Of a stretch of 64,000 nt of DNA, positions 56,229 to 64,000 are shown one piece after another. Location of the stretch: positions 3,410,001 to 3,474,000 of the forward strand of contig NZ_AP025476.1 in the NCBI RefSeq assembly GCF_024347415.1, given 5' to 3'. This stretch comes from Vibrio crassostreae. GTDB lineage: Bacteria; Pseudomonadota; Gammaproteobacteria; Enterobacterales; Vibrionaceae. Below the pieces are notes generated by a model. The model was not told the DNA's origin. It did no database searches and saw only the letters and a list, made by a program, of their open reading frames with translations. Positions within the stretch are counted from its first letter, which is position 1; every line of letters begins with the position of its first letter. Both the position numbers and the translations under genes were made by a program.

Positions 56229-58123
56229 TATGCTTCCTCACCTTTTTTCAACAGGCCGTGTTTTTTCAAGTAAACCAATAGAATTGAGATTGCTGCAGGT
56301 GTGATACCTGAAATTCGCGAAGCAATACCAATTGAGTCAGGCTTAGCTGTCGTTAATTTAAGAACCACTTCGTTAGAAAGTCCTTTTACCTTGCTGTAAT
56401 CGATATCAGCAGGCAGTTTGGTGTTTTCATGACGCAGTGATTTTTCAATTTCGTCTTGTTGGCGCTGAATGTAACCATCGTACTTCACTTGGATCTCAAC
56501 TTGCTCAGATGCTTGTTGATCTTCCAGTGCAGGACCAAAACGATCCAATGCAGTTAACTGTGAATAAGTCATTTCAGGACGACGAAGAAGATCTTCACCG
56601 CTCGCTTCACGAGACATTGGTGTTTTAAGAATTTGGTTCAGTTGATCAATATCTTCAGATTTTGGGTTAATCCAAGTCTCTTTCAGACGTTGACGCTCTT
56701 TCTCCATGTTTTCCATCTTCTCGTTGAAACGAGCCCAACGAGCATCGTCGACTAGGCCAAGTTCACGCGACTTTTCAGTCAAGCGGATATCGGCATTGTC
56801 TTCACGAAGCAGCAAACGGTATTCCGCACGAGACGTAAACATGCGGTAAGGTTCTTTGGTACCCATGGTAGATAAGTCGTCAATAAGCACGCCCATGTAA
56901 GCTTGGTCACGACGCGGACTCCAGCCTTCTTTGCCTTGAGTAAACAAACTTGCGTTTAGACCCGCCATCAGGCCTTGTGCAGCTGCTTCTTCGTAGCCAG
57001 TGGTACCGTTGATTTGACCCGCGAAGAATAGACCTTTGATAAACTTAGTTTCGTAAGTCAGCTTAAGGTCGCGAGGATCAAAGAAATCGTACTCAATCGC
57101 ATAGCCAGGGCGAACGATATGAGCATTTTCAAAACCCTTCATCGAACGAACAATTTGAACCTGTACATCAAACGGCAGACTGGTAGAGATACCATTCGGG
57201 TATAGCTCATGAGTCGTTAGACCTTCGGGCTCAATAAAAATTTGGTGACTGTTCTTGTCAGCAAAACGCATTACTTTGTCTTCAATCGAAGGACAGTAAC
57301 GAGGACCAATTCCTTCAATCACACCTGCGTACATCGGGCTGCGAGCAAGGTTGGCGCGAATCACGTCATGCGTATTTTCATTGGTATGCGTGATGTAACA
57401 TGGAATTTGACGAGGTTGTTGAGCTCGGCTACCCATGAACGAGAAAACAGGTGTCGGGTTATCACCGTGCTGAACCTCAAGCTCAGAAAAATCAACGCTA
57501 CGCGCATCGATACGAGGAGGTGTACCTGTTTTCAGGCGATCAACTCGGAATGGAAGATCACGAAGACGGTCAGCCAGTGCGATCGATGGTGGATCGCCAG
57601 CACGGCCGCCCGAAGAACTTTCCATACCAATATGGATCTTGCCGCCTAGGAATGTGCCAACAGTCAGAACCACAGCGCTTGCGCGGAACTTAAGGCCCAT
57701 TTGTGTAACCACACCTACCACTTGATCCTGTTCAACGATCAAGTCATCAACCGACTGTTGGAACAAAGTCAGGTTTGGCGTGTTTTCAAGAACGTTGCGA
57801 ACAAAGGCTTTGTAAAGTGCGCGGTCAGCTTGTGCACGAGTAGCACGAACCGCAGGGCCTTTTGATGCATTCAATGTTCTGAACTGAATACCTGCATGAT
57901 CAATAGCTTGCGCCATTAATCCACCCATTGCATCGACCTCTTTTACCAAGTGGCCCTTACCGATCCCGCCAATGGCTGGGTTACAAGACATTTGTCCTAG
58001 TGTATCGATATTATGAGTAAGTAATAACGTACTTTGACCAGTACGTGCAGATGCGAGTGCGGCTTCCGTTCCTGCATGGCCACCACCAACAACGATGACG
58101 TCAAATTTTTCGTGATAAAGCAT
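56228..58123 (-). CDS. mnmG: tRNA uridine 5-carboxymethylaminomethyl modification enzyme MnmG (GidA)
   Basis: FAD-dependent enzyme, 631 aa, working with MnmE on U34 of several tRNAs. FAD-binding [17 protein letters not shown] (11-27), the [18 protein letters not shown] signature, [11 protein letters not shown], and the [10 protein letters not shown] and ARIYR-like C-terminal part are present. It borders oriC; its transcription moves away from the origin. Confidence 0.97.
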   Translation of the reverse strand: MLYHEKFDVIVVGGGHAGTEAALASARTGQSTLLLTHNIDTLGQMSCNPAIGGIGKGHLVKEVDAMGGLMAQAIDHAGIQFRTLNASKGPAVRATRAQADRALYKAFVRNVLENTPNLTLFQQSVDDLIVEQDQVVGVVTQMGLKFRASAVVLTVGTFLGGKIHIGMESSSGGRAGDPPSIALADRLRDLPFRVDRLKTGTPPRIDARSVDFSELEVQHGDNPTPVFSFMGSRAQQPRQIPCYITHTNENTHDVIRANLARSPMYAGVIEGIGPRYCPSIEDKVMRFADKNSHQIFIEPEGLTTHELYPNGISTSLPFDVQVQIVRSMKGFENAHIVRPGYAIEYDFFDPRDLKLTYETKFIKGLFFAGQINGTTGYEEAAAQGLMAGLNASLFTQGKEGWSPRRDQAYMGVLIDDLSTMGTKEPYRMFTSRAEYRLLLREDNADIRLTEKSRELGLVDDARWARFNEKMENMEKERQRLKETWINPKSEDIDQLNQILKTPMSREASGEDLLRRPEMTYSQLTALDRFGPALEDQQASEQVEIQVKYDGYIQRQQDEIEKSLRHENTKLPADIDYSKVKGLSNEVVLKLTTAKPDSIGIASRISGITPAAISILLVYLKKHGLLKKGEEA

Positions 58124-58244
58124 GAACCGACCTCAGGTATTCAAACGTTTTCTAGATTGATAAAAAGGAGCGATATTCTACCTGTTTTCATAGCCTGAGA
58201 AAACGTTTTTGGGATTTTTCGAAAAAGCTGTTTTTAATTAATAT

Positions 58245-58550
58245 AGATAAGATCTTTAAGGAGATCTTTTATTAGATCTATTATTAGGATCGAGGGTATC
58301 TGTGGATAAGTCGAAAATGATCAACGAGATCATGGATCTTTTTTGGATCAAATGATGTGATCTAACTTTGATCAGGATGAGGATTAGCTGGGATCAAAAT
58401 GGCTACTTATTCACAGGAGGAAATTAGCCTAAAACTTGTTATTTGGATAACTATAGGTTAATCACCGTATATGTATGATCTTATCCACAGCAGAAATTGA
58501 AAATAGATCGCTAATTTTCGATGTTTTTGAAAAAAAGTTATTCACAATCG
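58245..58550. other. oriC: Chromosome 1 replication origin (oriC)
   Basis: The mnmG-mioC gap carries an A/T-rich unwinding region with three tandem 13-mer-like units beginning GATCT at 58251, 58263 and 58275 (the latter two GATCTTTTATTAG and GATCTATTATTAG), nearly identical to the E. coli set. DnaA boxes: TGTGGATAA 58301-58309, TTATTCACA 58407-58415, TTTGGATAA 58442-58450 (one mismatch), TTATCCACA 58481-58489, TTATTCACA 58538-58546. Thirteen GATC Dam/SeqA sites lie between 58251 and 58509. No gene fits the gap. Confidence 0.95.
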
Positions 58551-58564
58551 CGATGTTCAGAGAC

Positions 58565-58588
58565 AAAAAAAGCGGCATAAGCCGCTTT
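58565..58588 (-). terminator. Terminator after mioC
   Basis: AAAGCGGC pairs with GCCGCTTT over ATAA, tail TTTTTTT on the minus strand. It shields oriC from mioC transcription. Confidence 0.9.
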
Positions 58589-58605
58589 ATGAGAAAAGAG
58601 AGAGG

Positions 58606-59040
58606 TTAAAACTGGTCGCTATGATCGTTAAACCAGGCTTCTGCTGCGTCTTCTGGTACCGGAGTTTCCAATACATCGATAGTAAAACAGTCAGAAATAG
58701 GCTGAGCACCGAGCTCTTTCATCTGGCTGTGGACTGATTTTCCCGCCAAACAGAAGGTATCGTAACTCGAATCACCCAGCGCCACGACAGCAAAGCGAAC
58801 CTGGCTTAAATCTGGAGATTGCTGGGTCAATGCGTCAATAAACGGCTTAATATTATCTGGAAATTCACCCGCACCATGAGTTGAAGTCACCAGCAACCAA
58901 AAGCCTTGTTGGGGGATATCATCGTATTCAGGCTGATTATGAAGGGTTATCTCATGACCTTGTTCTTCAAGAAGATCATTAAGGTGATCGCCAACGTACT
59001 CAGCACCACCTAAGGTGCTACCTGTAATAATGTGGAGCAT
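58606..59040 (-). CDS. mioC: Flavodoxin-like protein MioC
   Basis: A 144-aa FMN-binding flavodoxin-like protein; in E. coli it supports biotin synthase. Phosphate-binding loop [14 protein letters not shown] (4-17), [12 protein letters not shown] (about 52-63) and [11 protein letters not shown]. Start 59040 (MLHIITG) is chosen over an upstream in-frame ATG because AAGGACAGC precedes it. Its position next to oriC is conserved. Confidence 0.94.
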   Translation of the reverse strand: MLHIITGSTLGGAEYVGDHLNDLLEEQGHEITLHNQPEYDDIPQQGFWLLVTSTHGAGEFPDNIKPFIDALTQQSPDLSQVRFAVVALGDSSYDTFCLAGKSVHSQMKELGAQPISDCFTIDVLETPVPEDAAEAWFNDHSDQF

Positions 59041-59060
59041 TAAGCTGTCCTTACTAAAGA

Positions 59061-59086
59061 AAAAGGCCAGCATGAGCCGGCCTTTA
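59061..59086 (-). terminator. Terminator after mnmE
   Basis: Minus-strand stem AAAGGCCGGC with GCTGGCCTTT (one G-T pair), tail TTTTCTTT. It lies between mnmE and mioC. Confidence 0.75.
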
Positions 59087-59090
59087 AGGG

Positions 59091-60452
59091 TTATTTACCA
59101 ATACAGAAAGAGGTGAAGATACGGCCGAGTAGGTCATCGGAGCTGAACTCACCCGTAATCTCATTAAGGTGTTGCTGCGTTATACGCAGCTCCTCTGCCA
59201 AGATTTCACCTGCCATATAGCCTTCTAACTGTTGCTGACCAATATCTAGGTGCTCAGATGCGCGTTCTAGGGCATCTAAGTGGCGACGACGTGCCATGAA
59301 GCCACCTTCATTGCCACCCGCAAAGCCCATGCAATCTTTTAAATGATTACGCAGTGCATCAACGCCTTGCCCAGTCTTTGCTGATAGTCGAATCAGAGTT
59401 GGATCATTAACATGGCAAATTCCGAGATCTTCACCTGTTTGATCGGCTTTGTTACGAATCACAGTCATTCCGATATTATTCGGCAGACGATCAACGAAAT
59501 CGGGCCAGATATCTTTCGGGTCGGTTGCATCGGTAGTGGTGCCATCGACCATAAATAAAACGCGATCGGCTTGAGTAATTTCTTCCCAAGCGCGTTCAAT
59601 ACCGATTTTTTCGACTTCATCCGAGGCTTCACGCAGGCCTGCGGTATCAATAATGTGCAGTGGCATACCATCAATATGGATATGTTCACGCAGTACATCA
59701 CGGGTGGTACCAGCAATATCAGTCACAATCGCGGAGTCTTTACCCGATAATGCATTCAGTAAGCTCGACTTACCGGCATTAGGACGACCTGCAATCACCA
59801 CCTTCATGCCTTCACGCATAATTGCACCTTGATTGGCTTCTTGGCGAACCGCTTCAAGATTGTCGATGATAGCTTGTAAGTCAGCACTTACTTTACCGTC
59901 AGCAAGGAAATCAATCTCTTCTTCTGGGAAGTCGATAGCGGCTTCAACATAGATGCGTAAGTGAATCAGAGAGTCCACCAGCGTATTAATGCGTTTTGAG
60001 AACTCACCTTGCAGCGATTGCAGGGCTGATTTCGCCGCTTCTTCTGAACTGGCATCAATGAGGTCGGCAATCGCTTCTGCTTGGGTTAGATCCATCTTAT
60101 CGTTCAAGAAGGCACGCTCCGAGAACTCACCTGGGCGTGCTGCGCGTAGCCCTGGAATCGCAAGGATGCGTTTGATGAGCATATCCATTACCACAGGACC
60201 ACCGTGGCCTTGTAGCTCTAATACGTCTTCGCCAGTAAACGAGTGCGGGTTAGGAAAGTAAAGCGCGATACCTTGGTCTAGCTCTAAACCATCGTGAGAT
60301 TTAAAAGGGGTGTACTCAGCGTAACGTGGTTTCAGTACTTTGCCGGTAACTTCAAGCGCAACTTGGGCTGCTTGTGGGCCTGAAACGCGAATAATACCGA
60401 CGCCGCCACGGCCGGGTGCAGTCGCTTGAGCAACAATCGTATCTGTAGTCAT
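59091..60452 (-). CDS. mnmE: tRNA modification GTPase MnmE (TrmE)
   Basis: A 453-aa GTPase, partner of MnmG on U34. N-terminal folate-binding domain ([19 protein letters not shown]), helical domain, inserted G domain with [12 protein letters not shown] (about 223-234), DIAGTTRD and NKAD, and the C-terminal CIGK. Start 60452 (MTTDTIVAQ) is chosen over an in-frame ATG six codons upstream as the usual N-terminus. Confidence 0.97.
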   Translation of the reverse strand: MTTDTIVAQATAPGRGGVGIIRVSGPQAAQVALEVTGKVLKPRYAEYTPFKSHDGLELDQGIALYFPNPHSFTGEDVLELQGHGGPVVMDMLIKRILAIPGLRAARPGEFSERAFLNDKMDLTQAEAIADLIDASSEEAAKSALQSLQGEFSKRINTLVDSLIHLRIYVEAAIDFPEEEIDFLADGKVSADLQAIIDNLEAVRQEANQGAIMREGMKVVIAGRPNAGKSSLLNALSGKDSAIVTDIAGTTRDVLREHIHIDGMPLHIIDTAGLREASDEVEKIGIERAWEEITQADRVLFMVDGTTTDATDPKDIWPDFVDRLPNNIGMTVIRNKADQTGEDLGICHVNDPTLIRLSAKTGQGVDALRNHLKDCMGFAGGNEGGFMARRRHLDALERASEHLDIGQQQLEGYMAGEILAEELRITQQHLNEITGEFSSDDLLGRIFTSFCIGK

Positions 60453-60532
60453 AGTTGTGCCTGCTAGCATGTGAAAGCCAAAAAGGGGCGCTCACGATTA
60501 ATCAATTAGCTGAATTGTAATCAGCTAAAAAC

Positions 60533-60558
60533 AAAAAGGCGACCTTTTGGTCGCCTTT
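60533..60558 (-). terminator. Terminator after yidC
   Basis: AAAGGCGACC pairs with GGTCGCCTTT over TTTT; minus-strand tail TTTTTGTTTTT. Confidence 0.9.
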
Positions 60559-60582
60559 CTTTATCTCTTTCTATTATCGAAC

Positions 60583-62205
60583 TTACTTAGAATGTAAGCC
60601 TTTCTTTTCCAGCGCGCGGTAGATAAGCGTTTGCTGAATCAGAGTTACGATGTTCGATACTAGCCAGTATAGAACTAGACCTGAAGGGAAGAACAGGAAG
60701 AAGAATGTGAACATAACCGGCATAAAGGTCATGATCTTCTGCTGCATTGGATCCGTTACAGTTGTCGGGCTCATCTTCTGGATTAGGAACATTGAAGCAC
60801 CCATCAGAAGTGGCAAGATGTAGTATGGGTCTTGTGCAGAAAGGTCAGTAATCCAACCGAAGAACGGTGAGTGACGCAGTTCAACAGACTCCATTAGTGC
60901 CCAGTATAGCGAAATGAAGATAGGCATTTGCAGAAGGATAGGTAAACAGCCACCTAGTGGGTTTACTTTCTCTTTCTTGTAAAGCTCCATCATTTCTTGG
61001 CTCATGCGTTGGCGGTCGTCGCCAATACGCTCACGCATTGCAGTCAGCTTAGGCTGAAGCATACGCATTTTCGCCATAGACGTGTACTGAGCTTTCGTTA
61101 GTGGGTACATAGCACCACGAACGATGAAAGTTAGACAGATGATTGCCAGACCCCAGTTCACAACGATGCCTTGAATGAATGAAAGCAGAGTATGAAGTGG
61201 TTTAGCAATGAACCATAACCAACCGTAGTCAACTACTAGGTCTAGGTTTGGTGCAACAGCAGCCATTTGGTCTTGAAGTTTAGGACCAACCCAAAGCGTT
61301 GCTTTGAAGCTTGCTTCGTCGCCAGTAGCAATGGTTTTGTTCGGCATGCGAACACCGATGTCGCCAAGGTTACCAATGACACGAGTGTAAAGGTTGCTGC
61401 CTGCTTCGTCGCGTGGAATCCAAGCACTTGCAAAGTAGTGCTGAATCATCGCTGCCCAACCTTGACCGTTTGCTAGGTTAAGAGACAGGTTGCGATCTTG
61501 CATATCGTCGAAGCTGTATTTTTTGTAACGCGTATCTTCCGTAGAGTAAGCACCACCACGGTAAGTTGGCATTGTTAGGCTACCACCGTCATCCATAACG
61601 TTTTGACGTAGGTGAGCGTACATGCCGAATGTTGCGTTATTGCCAGAGTTGTTGATTACATCGTATTCAACGTCAATCGCGTAGCTTCCGCGTTTAAGTA
61701 CGAATGTTTTTGTGTAATCAAGGCCGTTCGCTTGGTAAGTCATTGGGATGCGTAGTTCATCCTGACCATCAGCAAGCGTGAAGCTGTCTGCTGAAACTGT
61801 ATAGCTTGGGCGGTTTGTGCTGCTTAAATCGATACCTTGAGGACCCACTAGACCGCTTTGAGCGATAAATTGGTGACCAGGTTCGTTTTTAAGAAGAACA
61901 AAAGTGTCTTCAGAATCGAACTCAGCAGAGTAATCGTTTAGGTTTGCTTTAACGACATCACCACCAACCGTATCAATTGACAGAGTCAGTACATCAGTTG
62001 TTACTGTGATAGTTTTAGCAGAAGAAGAAACTTGACCAGGAGCCGGGTCTAGATCATCTGCATAAGATGGCGCTGGTAGGGTGCTGCCAGATTGTGCCTG
62101 CTCAACCGCTTGTGGTGCTGGATTCTGAGCTACGTTCCATTGTTGGAACAGTAGGAAAGAAACCAAAGCCAATGCGATTAACAGGATATTACGTTGAGAA
62201 TCCAT
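60583..62205 (-). CDS. yidC: Membrane protein insertase YidC
   Basis: 540-aa insertase for the Sec-dependent and independent routes. An N-terminal membrane segment ([18 protein letters not shown], 5-22) is followed by a periplasmic beta domain (about 50-335) and the conserved core of five helices, including the conserved arginine in [22 protein letters not shown] and [20 protein letters not shown]. Lies two bases from yidD and in the rpmH-rnpA-yidD-yidC cluster. Confidence 0.97.
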   Translation of the reverse strand: MDSQRNILLIALALVSFLLFQQWNVAQNPAPQAVEQAQSGSTLPAPSYADDLDPAPGQVSSSAKTITVTTDVLTLSIDTVGGDVVKANLNDYSAEFDSEDTFVLLKNEPGHQFIAQSGLVGPQGIDLSSTNRPSYTVSADSFTLADGQDELRIPMTYQANGLDYTKTFVLKRGSYAIDVEYDVINNSGNNATFGMYAHLRQNVMDDGGSLTMPTYRGGAYSTEDTRYKKYSFDDMQDRNLSLNLANGQGWAAMIQHYFASAWIPRDEAGSNLYTRVIGNLGDIGVRMPNKTIATGDEASFKATLWVGPKLQDQMAAVAPNLDLVVDYGWLWFIAKPLHTLLSFIQGIVVNWGLAIICLTFIVRGAMYPLTKAQYTSMAKMRMLQPKLTAMRERIGDDRQRMSQEMMELYKKEKVNPLGGCLPILLQMPIFISLYWALMESVELRHSPFFGWITDLSAQDPYYILPLLMGASMFLIQKMSPTTVTDPMQQKIMTFMPVMFTFFFLFFPSGLVLYWLVSNIVTLIQQTLIYRALEKKGLHSK

Positions 62206-62207
62206 CG

Positions 62208-62465
62208 TTATTTATCTCTGTCTTGTTTTTGGACTGGTGGAACGGGGTCAAAGCCCCCTTCGTTCAAAGGATGGCATTTTAATAGACGTTTGCCTGATAA
62301 CCAACACCCTTTTACAAAACCGTGAGCTTTCAACGCTTCTATCGCATATAAAGAGCAGGTTGGAGTAAATCGGCAGCGTGGGCCGATGAGTGGACTAATA
62401 AACCATCTATAAAAATAGATGGGTATTAGCGCTATCCACGCGAAGGGCGAGACAGGCGAAGCCAT
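62208..62465 (-). CDS. yidD: Membrane protein insertion efficiency factor YidD
   Basis: An 85-aa protein with a short N-terminal hydrophobic part and the family motif [32 protein letters not shown]. It overlaps the end of rnpA by 34 nt in another frame, a conserved arrangement that couples the two genes. Confidence 0.95.
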   Translation of the reverse strand: MASPVSPFAWIALIPIYFYRWFISPLIGPRCRFTPTCSLYAIEALKAHGFVKGCWLSGKRLLKCHPLNEGGFDPVPPVQKQDRDK

Positions 62466-62788
62466 AATTTGTCGAGTAGCTTGAACATTTCTTCATTGCT
62501 TAAATCTTGCGCGCTCTTCTTAGCGATTACAACAAAATCTTTGTTAGGAAGTTTGTGTTGAGTGTTACGAAAGCTTTCACGAGTAAGACGCTTGAATCGA
62601 TTACGACCCACGGCGGTTTTAATCTGCTTTTTCGGAACGGCTAATCCAAGACGAGGATTTGAAAGAGAGTTATTTCGGGCAATGATGGTGAAATGAGGGG
62701 AGCCAGCTCGATGAGCTTGCTTGAAGACATTTTGATAATGTTCGGGAGTTAACAAGCGTAACTCCCGACCGAAGGCTAGCTTATTCAA
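62432..62788 (-). CDS. rnpA: Ribonuclease P protein component
   Basis: The protein cofactor of RNase P, which matures the 5' ends of tRNAs. 118 aa, basic, with the RNR motif in [14 protein letters not shown] (about 62-75) and the N-terminal [13 protein letters not shown]. The start appears to be TTG: either 62788 ([10 protein letters not shown]) or 62797 three codons upstream. The first matches the family better. No strong Shine-Dalgarno is seen. Confidence 0.9.
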   Translation of the reverse strand: MNKLAFGRELRLLTPEHYQNVFKQAHRAGSPHFTIIARNNSLSNPRLGLAVPKKQIKTAVGRNRFKRLTRESFRNTQHKLPNKDFVVIAKKSAQDLSNEEMFKLLDKLWLRLSRPSRG

Positions 62789-62800
62789 AATAATCAAAGA

Positions 62801-62935
62801 TTACTTAGAAAGACGCTTACGGCCTTTTGCACGACGTGCATTGATTGTTGCGCGACCGTTCTTAGTAGCCATGCGAGCACGGAAACCGTGAGTACGCTTA
62901 CGCTTTAGAACTGTAGGTTGAAAAGTGCGTTTCAT
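62801..62935 (-). CDS. rpmH: 50S ribosomal protein L34
   Basis: A 44-aa very basic protein starting [19 protein letters not shown] and ending [11 protein letters not shown], typical of bL34. Too short for many ORF filters. Lies 12 bases upstream of rnpA, the first gene of the cluster. Confidence 0.98.
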   Translation of the reverse strand: MKRTFQPTVLKRKRTHGFRARMATKNGRATINARRAKGRKRLSK

Positions 62936-63048
62936 TTGTAATTACCTTACTGATCAGTAGTTTTAGGTTTTTGTTAAACCCGGCGTGGGCATTTTTTCTC
63001 TTCTTTATATAAGAAAGGAAAACCGACGCCTCTCAACAAAGAGGCGGA

Positions 63049-63077
63049 ATTGTAATCACTGTCACAAAAAGTGTCAA
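63049..63077 (-). promoter_or_regulatory. rpmH-rnpA promoter
   Basis: Minus-strand perfect TTGACA (63072-63077), 17-bp spacer, TACAAT (63049-63054). The leader to rpmH is about 107 nt. Confidence 0.85.
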
Positions 63078-63142
63078 TGATTGGGTTAACTAAAATTCCG
63101 GTCGGGGGATTATACGTAGAATAACTAAAATCACAAGGATCC

Positions 63143-63880
63143 TTAGTCGATCCCAACCTTATTTAAGAATTTTTTTAATTTAGGATCCTGTGGATTACCA
63201 AAAATATCCTGTGGAGATCCCTGCTCAACAATATGGCCGTCAGCCATGAAGATCACTCGGTCTGCGACCTCTCTAGCGAACTGCATTTCATGGGTAACCA
63301 CCAGCATGGTTTGATGCTGATTTGCCAGTTTTTTCATTAGGTTAAGAACTTCGCCAACCCACTCAGGATCGAGCGCTGAAGTCGGCTCATCAAACAGTAA
63401 AAGCTCGGGTTGTAGTGCCATTGCACGGCCAATACCCACCCGTTGTTGCTGGCCACCAGAGAGCGCGGCTGGGTAGCTCTCACCTTTGTCTCCCAAGCCA
63501 ATATCATCAAGTATTTGTTGTGCTTTTTCATGGGCTTGCTGCTTTTTCCAACCACGAACGGTAATTAAACCTTCAGCAATATTCTGTCTCGCGGTTTGGT
63601 GAGCGAACAGGGCATAGTTTTGGAACACAAAACCGGTCTTACGACGCAGTGCCAGCACCTCTGCTTTGGTGTGTTTCTGAGCATCGACATTAATATCATC
63701 AATCGAAATAGTGCCTTGATCGGCTTGCTCTAGAAAGTTCACACAACGCAGTAAAGTAGATTTACCAGTCCCACTTGAACCTATGATGACAATTATCTCA
63801 CCTTGCTTGATTTCTAGGTCGATCCCTTTCAAAACTTCGGTGTCACCAAACTGCTTGTGGATATTTTGTAATTTGATCAT
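63143..63880 (-). CDS. Polar amino acid ABC transporter, ATP-binding protein
   Basis: 245-aa ATPase of the GlnQ/HisP type. Walker A GSSGTGKST (34-42), Q-loop in GFVFQNYALF, signature LSGGQQQR, Walker B LLLFDEPTSALD and the H-loop VVTHEM. Substrate cannot be read from this subunit. Its ATG overlaps the stop of the permease gene upstream (ATGA). Confidence 0.94.
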   Translation of the reverse strand: MIKLQNIHKQFGDTEVLKGIDLEIKQGEIIVIIGSSGTGKSTLLRCVNFLEQADQGTISIDDINVDAQKHTKAEVLALRRKTGFVFQNYALFAHQTARQNIAEGLITVRGWKKQQAHEKAQQILDDIGLGDKGESYPAALSGGQQQRVGIGRAMALQPELLLFDEPTSALDPEWVGEVLNLMKKLANQHQTMLVVTHEMQFAREVADRVIFMADGHIVEQGSPQDIFGNPQDPKLKKFLNKVGID

Positions 63881-64000
63881 CGTACATACGCCTTATTCAG
63901 TTTCACTTCGGCCCAAATTTGAATACGAGTGAGGATAACTACCACGCCCCAGTAAATCAGCGCGACCGCTAAGAAAGCCTCGAAGAAGCGGAAACTAGAA
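63877..64000 (-). CDS. Amino acid ABC transporter permease (partial, N-terminus beyond window)
   Basis: Only the last 40 codons are present, ending KLNKAYVR. They contain the final hydrophobic segment (AFLAVALIYWGVVVIL) typical of HisM/GlnP permeases. The stop overlaps the ATPase start. Confidence 0.8.
   Translation of the reverse strand, partial: SSFRFFEAFLAVALIYWGVVVILTRIQIWAEVKLNKAYVR

Overview
The window looks like the replication-origin region of chromosome 1 of a marine gamma-proteobacterium of the Vibrionaceae, most likely a Vibrio. The evidence is the mnmG-oriC-mioC arrangement with DnaA boxes and clustered GATC sites, a parAB pair, a parS site about 57 kb from the origin, an rrn operon with a Glu-Lys-Val tRNA spacer, and Vibrio-type protein sequences throughout. 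The assignment to Vibrio, and the feeling that it resembles the Splendidus clade, are inference from protein character and not from a search.

Layout, left to right. 1-5.7 kb: the thiamine operon thiC-thiE-thiF (minus strand, thiF cut by the window edge) behind a TPP riboswitch, then the fluoride channel crcB and a Tat-exported multicopper oxidase under a near-perfect Fur box. 5.8-12.2 kb: a complete rRNA operon on the minus strand (P2/P1 promoters, 16S, tRNA-Glu/Lys/Val, 23S, 5S, tRNA-Asp, tRNA-Trp) ending in a duplicated terminator with a tRNA remnant. 12.2-22 kb: yrdA, yrdB, aroE, hemF, tsaC, purEK, a topoisomerase-type zinc-ribbon protein, smg, dprA, a LysM protein, def, fmt. 22-29 kb: rsmB, trkA, trkH, a DUF3157-like periplasmic protein, a hemolysin-III-family membrane protein and a Spo0M-like protein. 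29-36 kb: two overlooked small ORFs with their own terminator, yihD, ccoG, srkA-dsbA, a DUF2860-like outer-membrane barrel, and the ComM-like AAA ATPase yifB. 36-43 kb: ilvL-attenuator-ilvGMEDA. 43-47 kb: a LysR regulator/MFS pair closely resembling PunR/PunC, and glmU. 47-54 kb: the F1Fo ATP synthase operon atpIBEFHAGDC. 54-64 kb: parAB, rsmG, mnmG, oriC, mioC, mnmE, yidC, yidD, rnpA, rpmH and the start of an amino-acid ABC transporter, cut by the right edge.

How it works together. Most of the window is core metabolism and information processing near the origin: translation (rRNA, tRNA, def/fmt, rsmB, rsmG, mnmE/mnmG, tsaC), energy (atp), chromosome segregation (parAB acting on parS) and replication initiation (oriC). 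Regulation can be read directly in several places: TPP riboswitch, branched-chain attenuator, PurR box on purEK, Fur box on the oxidase, tandem rrn promoters.

I see no phage, insertion sequence, CRISPR array or defence island. The least explained pieces are the two small ORFs at 29.0-29.3 kb, a perfect 24-bp palindrome upstream of the hemolysin-III-family gene, the ThiD-like N-terminal half of ThiE, and the uncharacterised periplasmic protein behind trkH.
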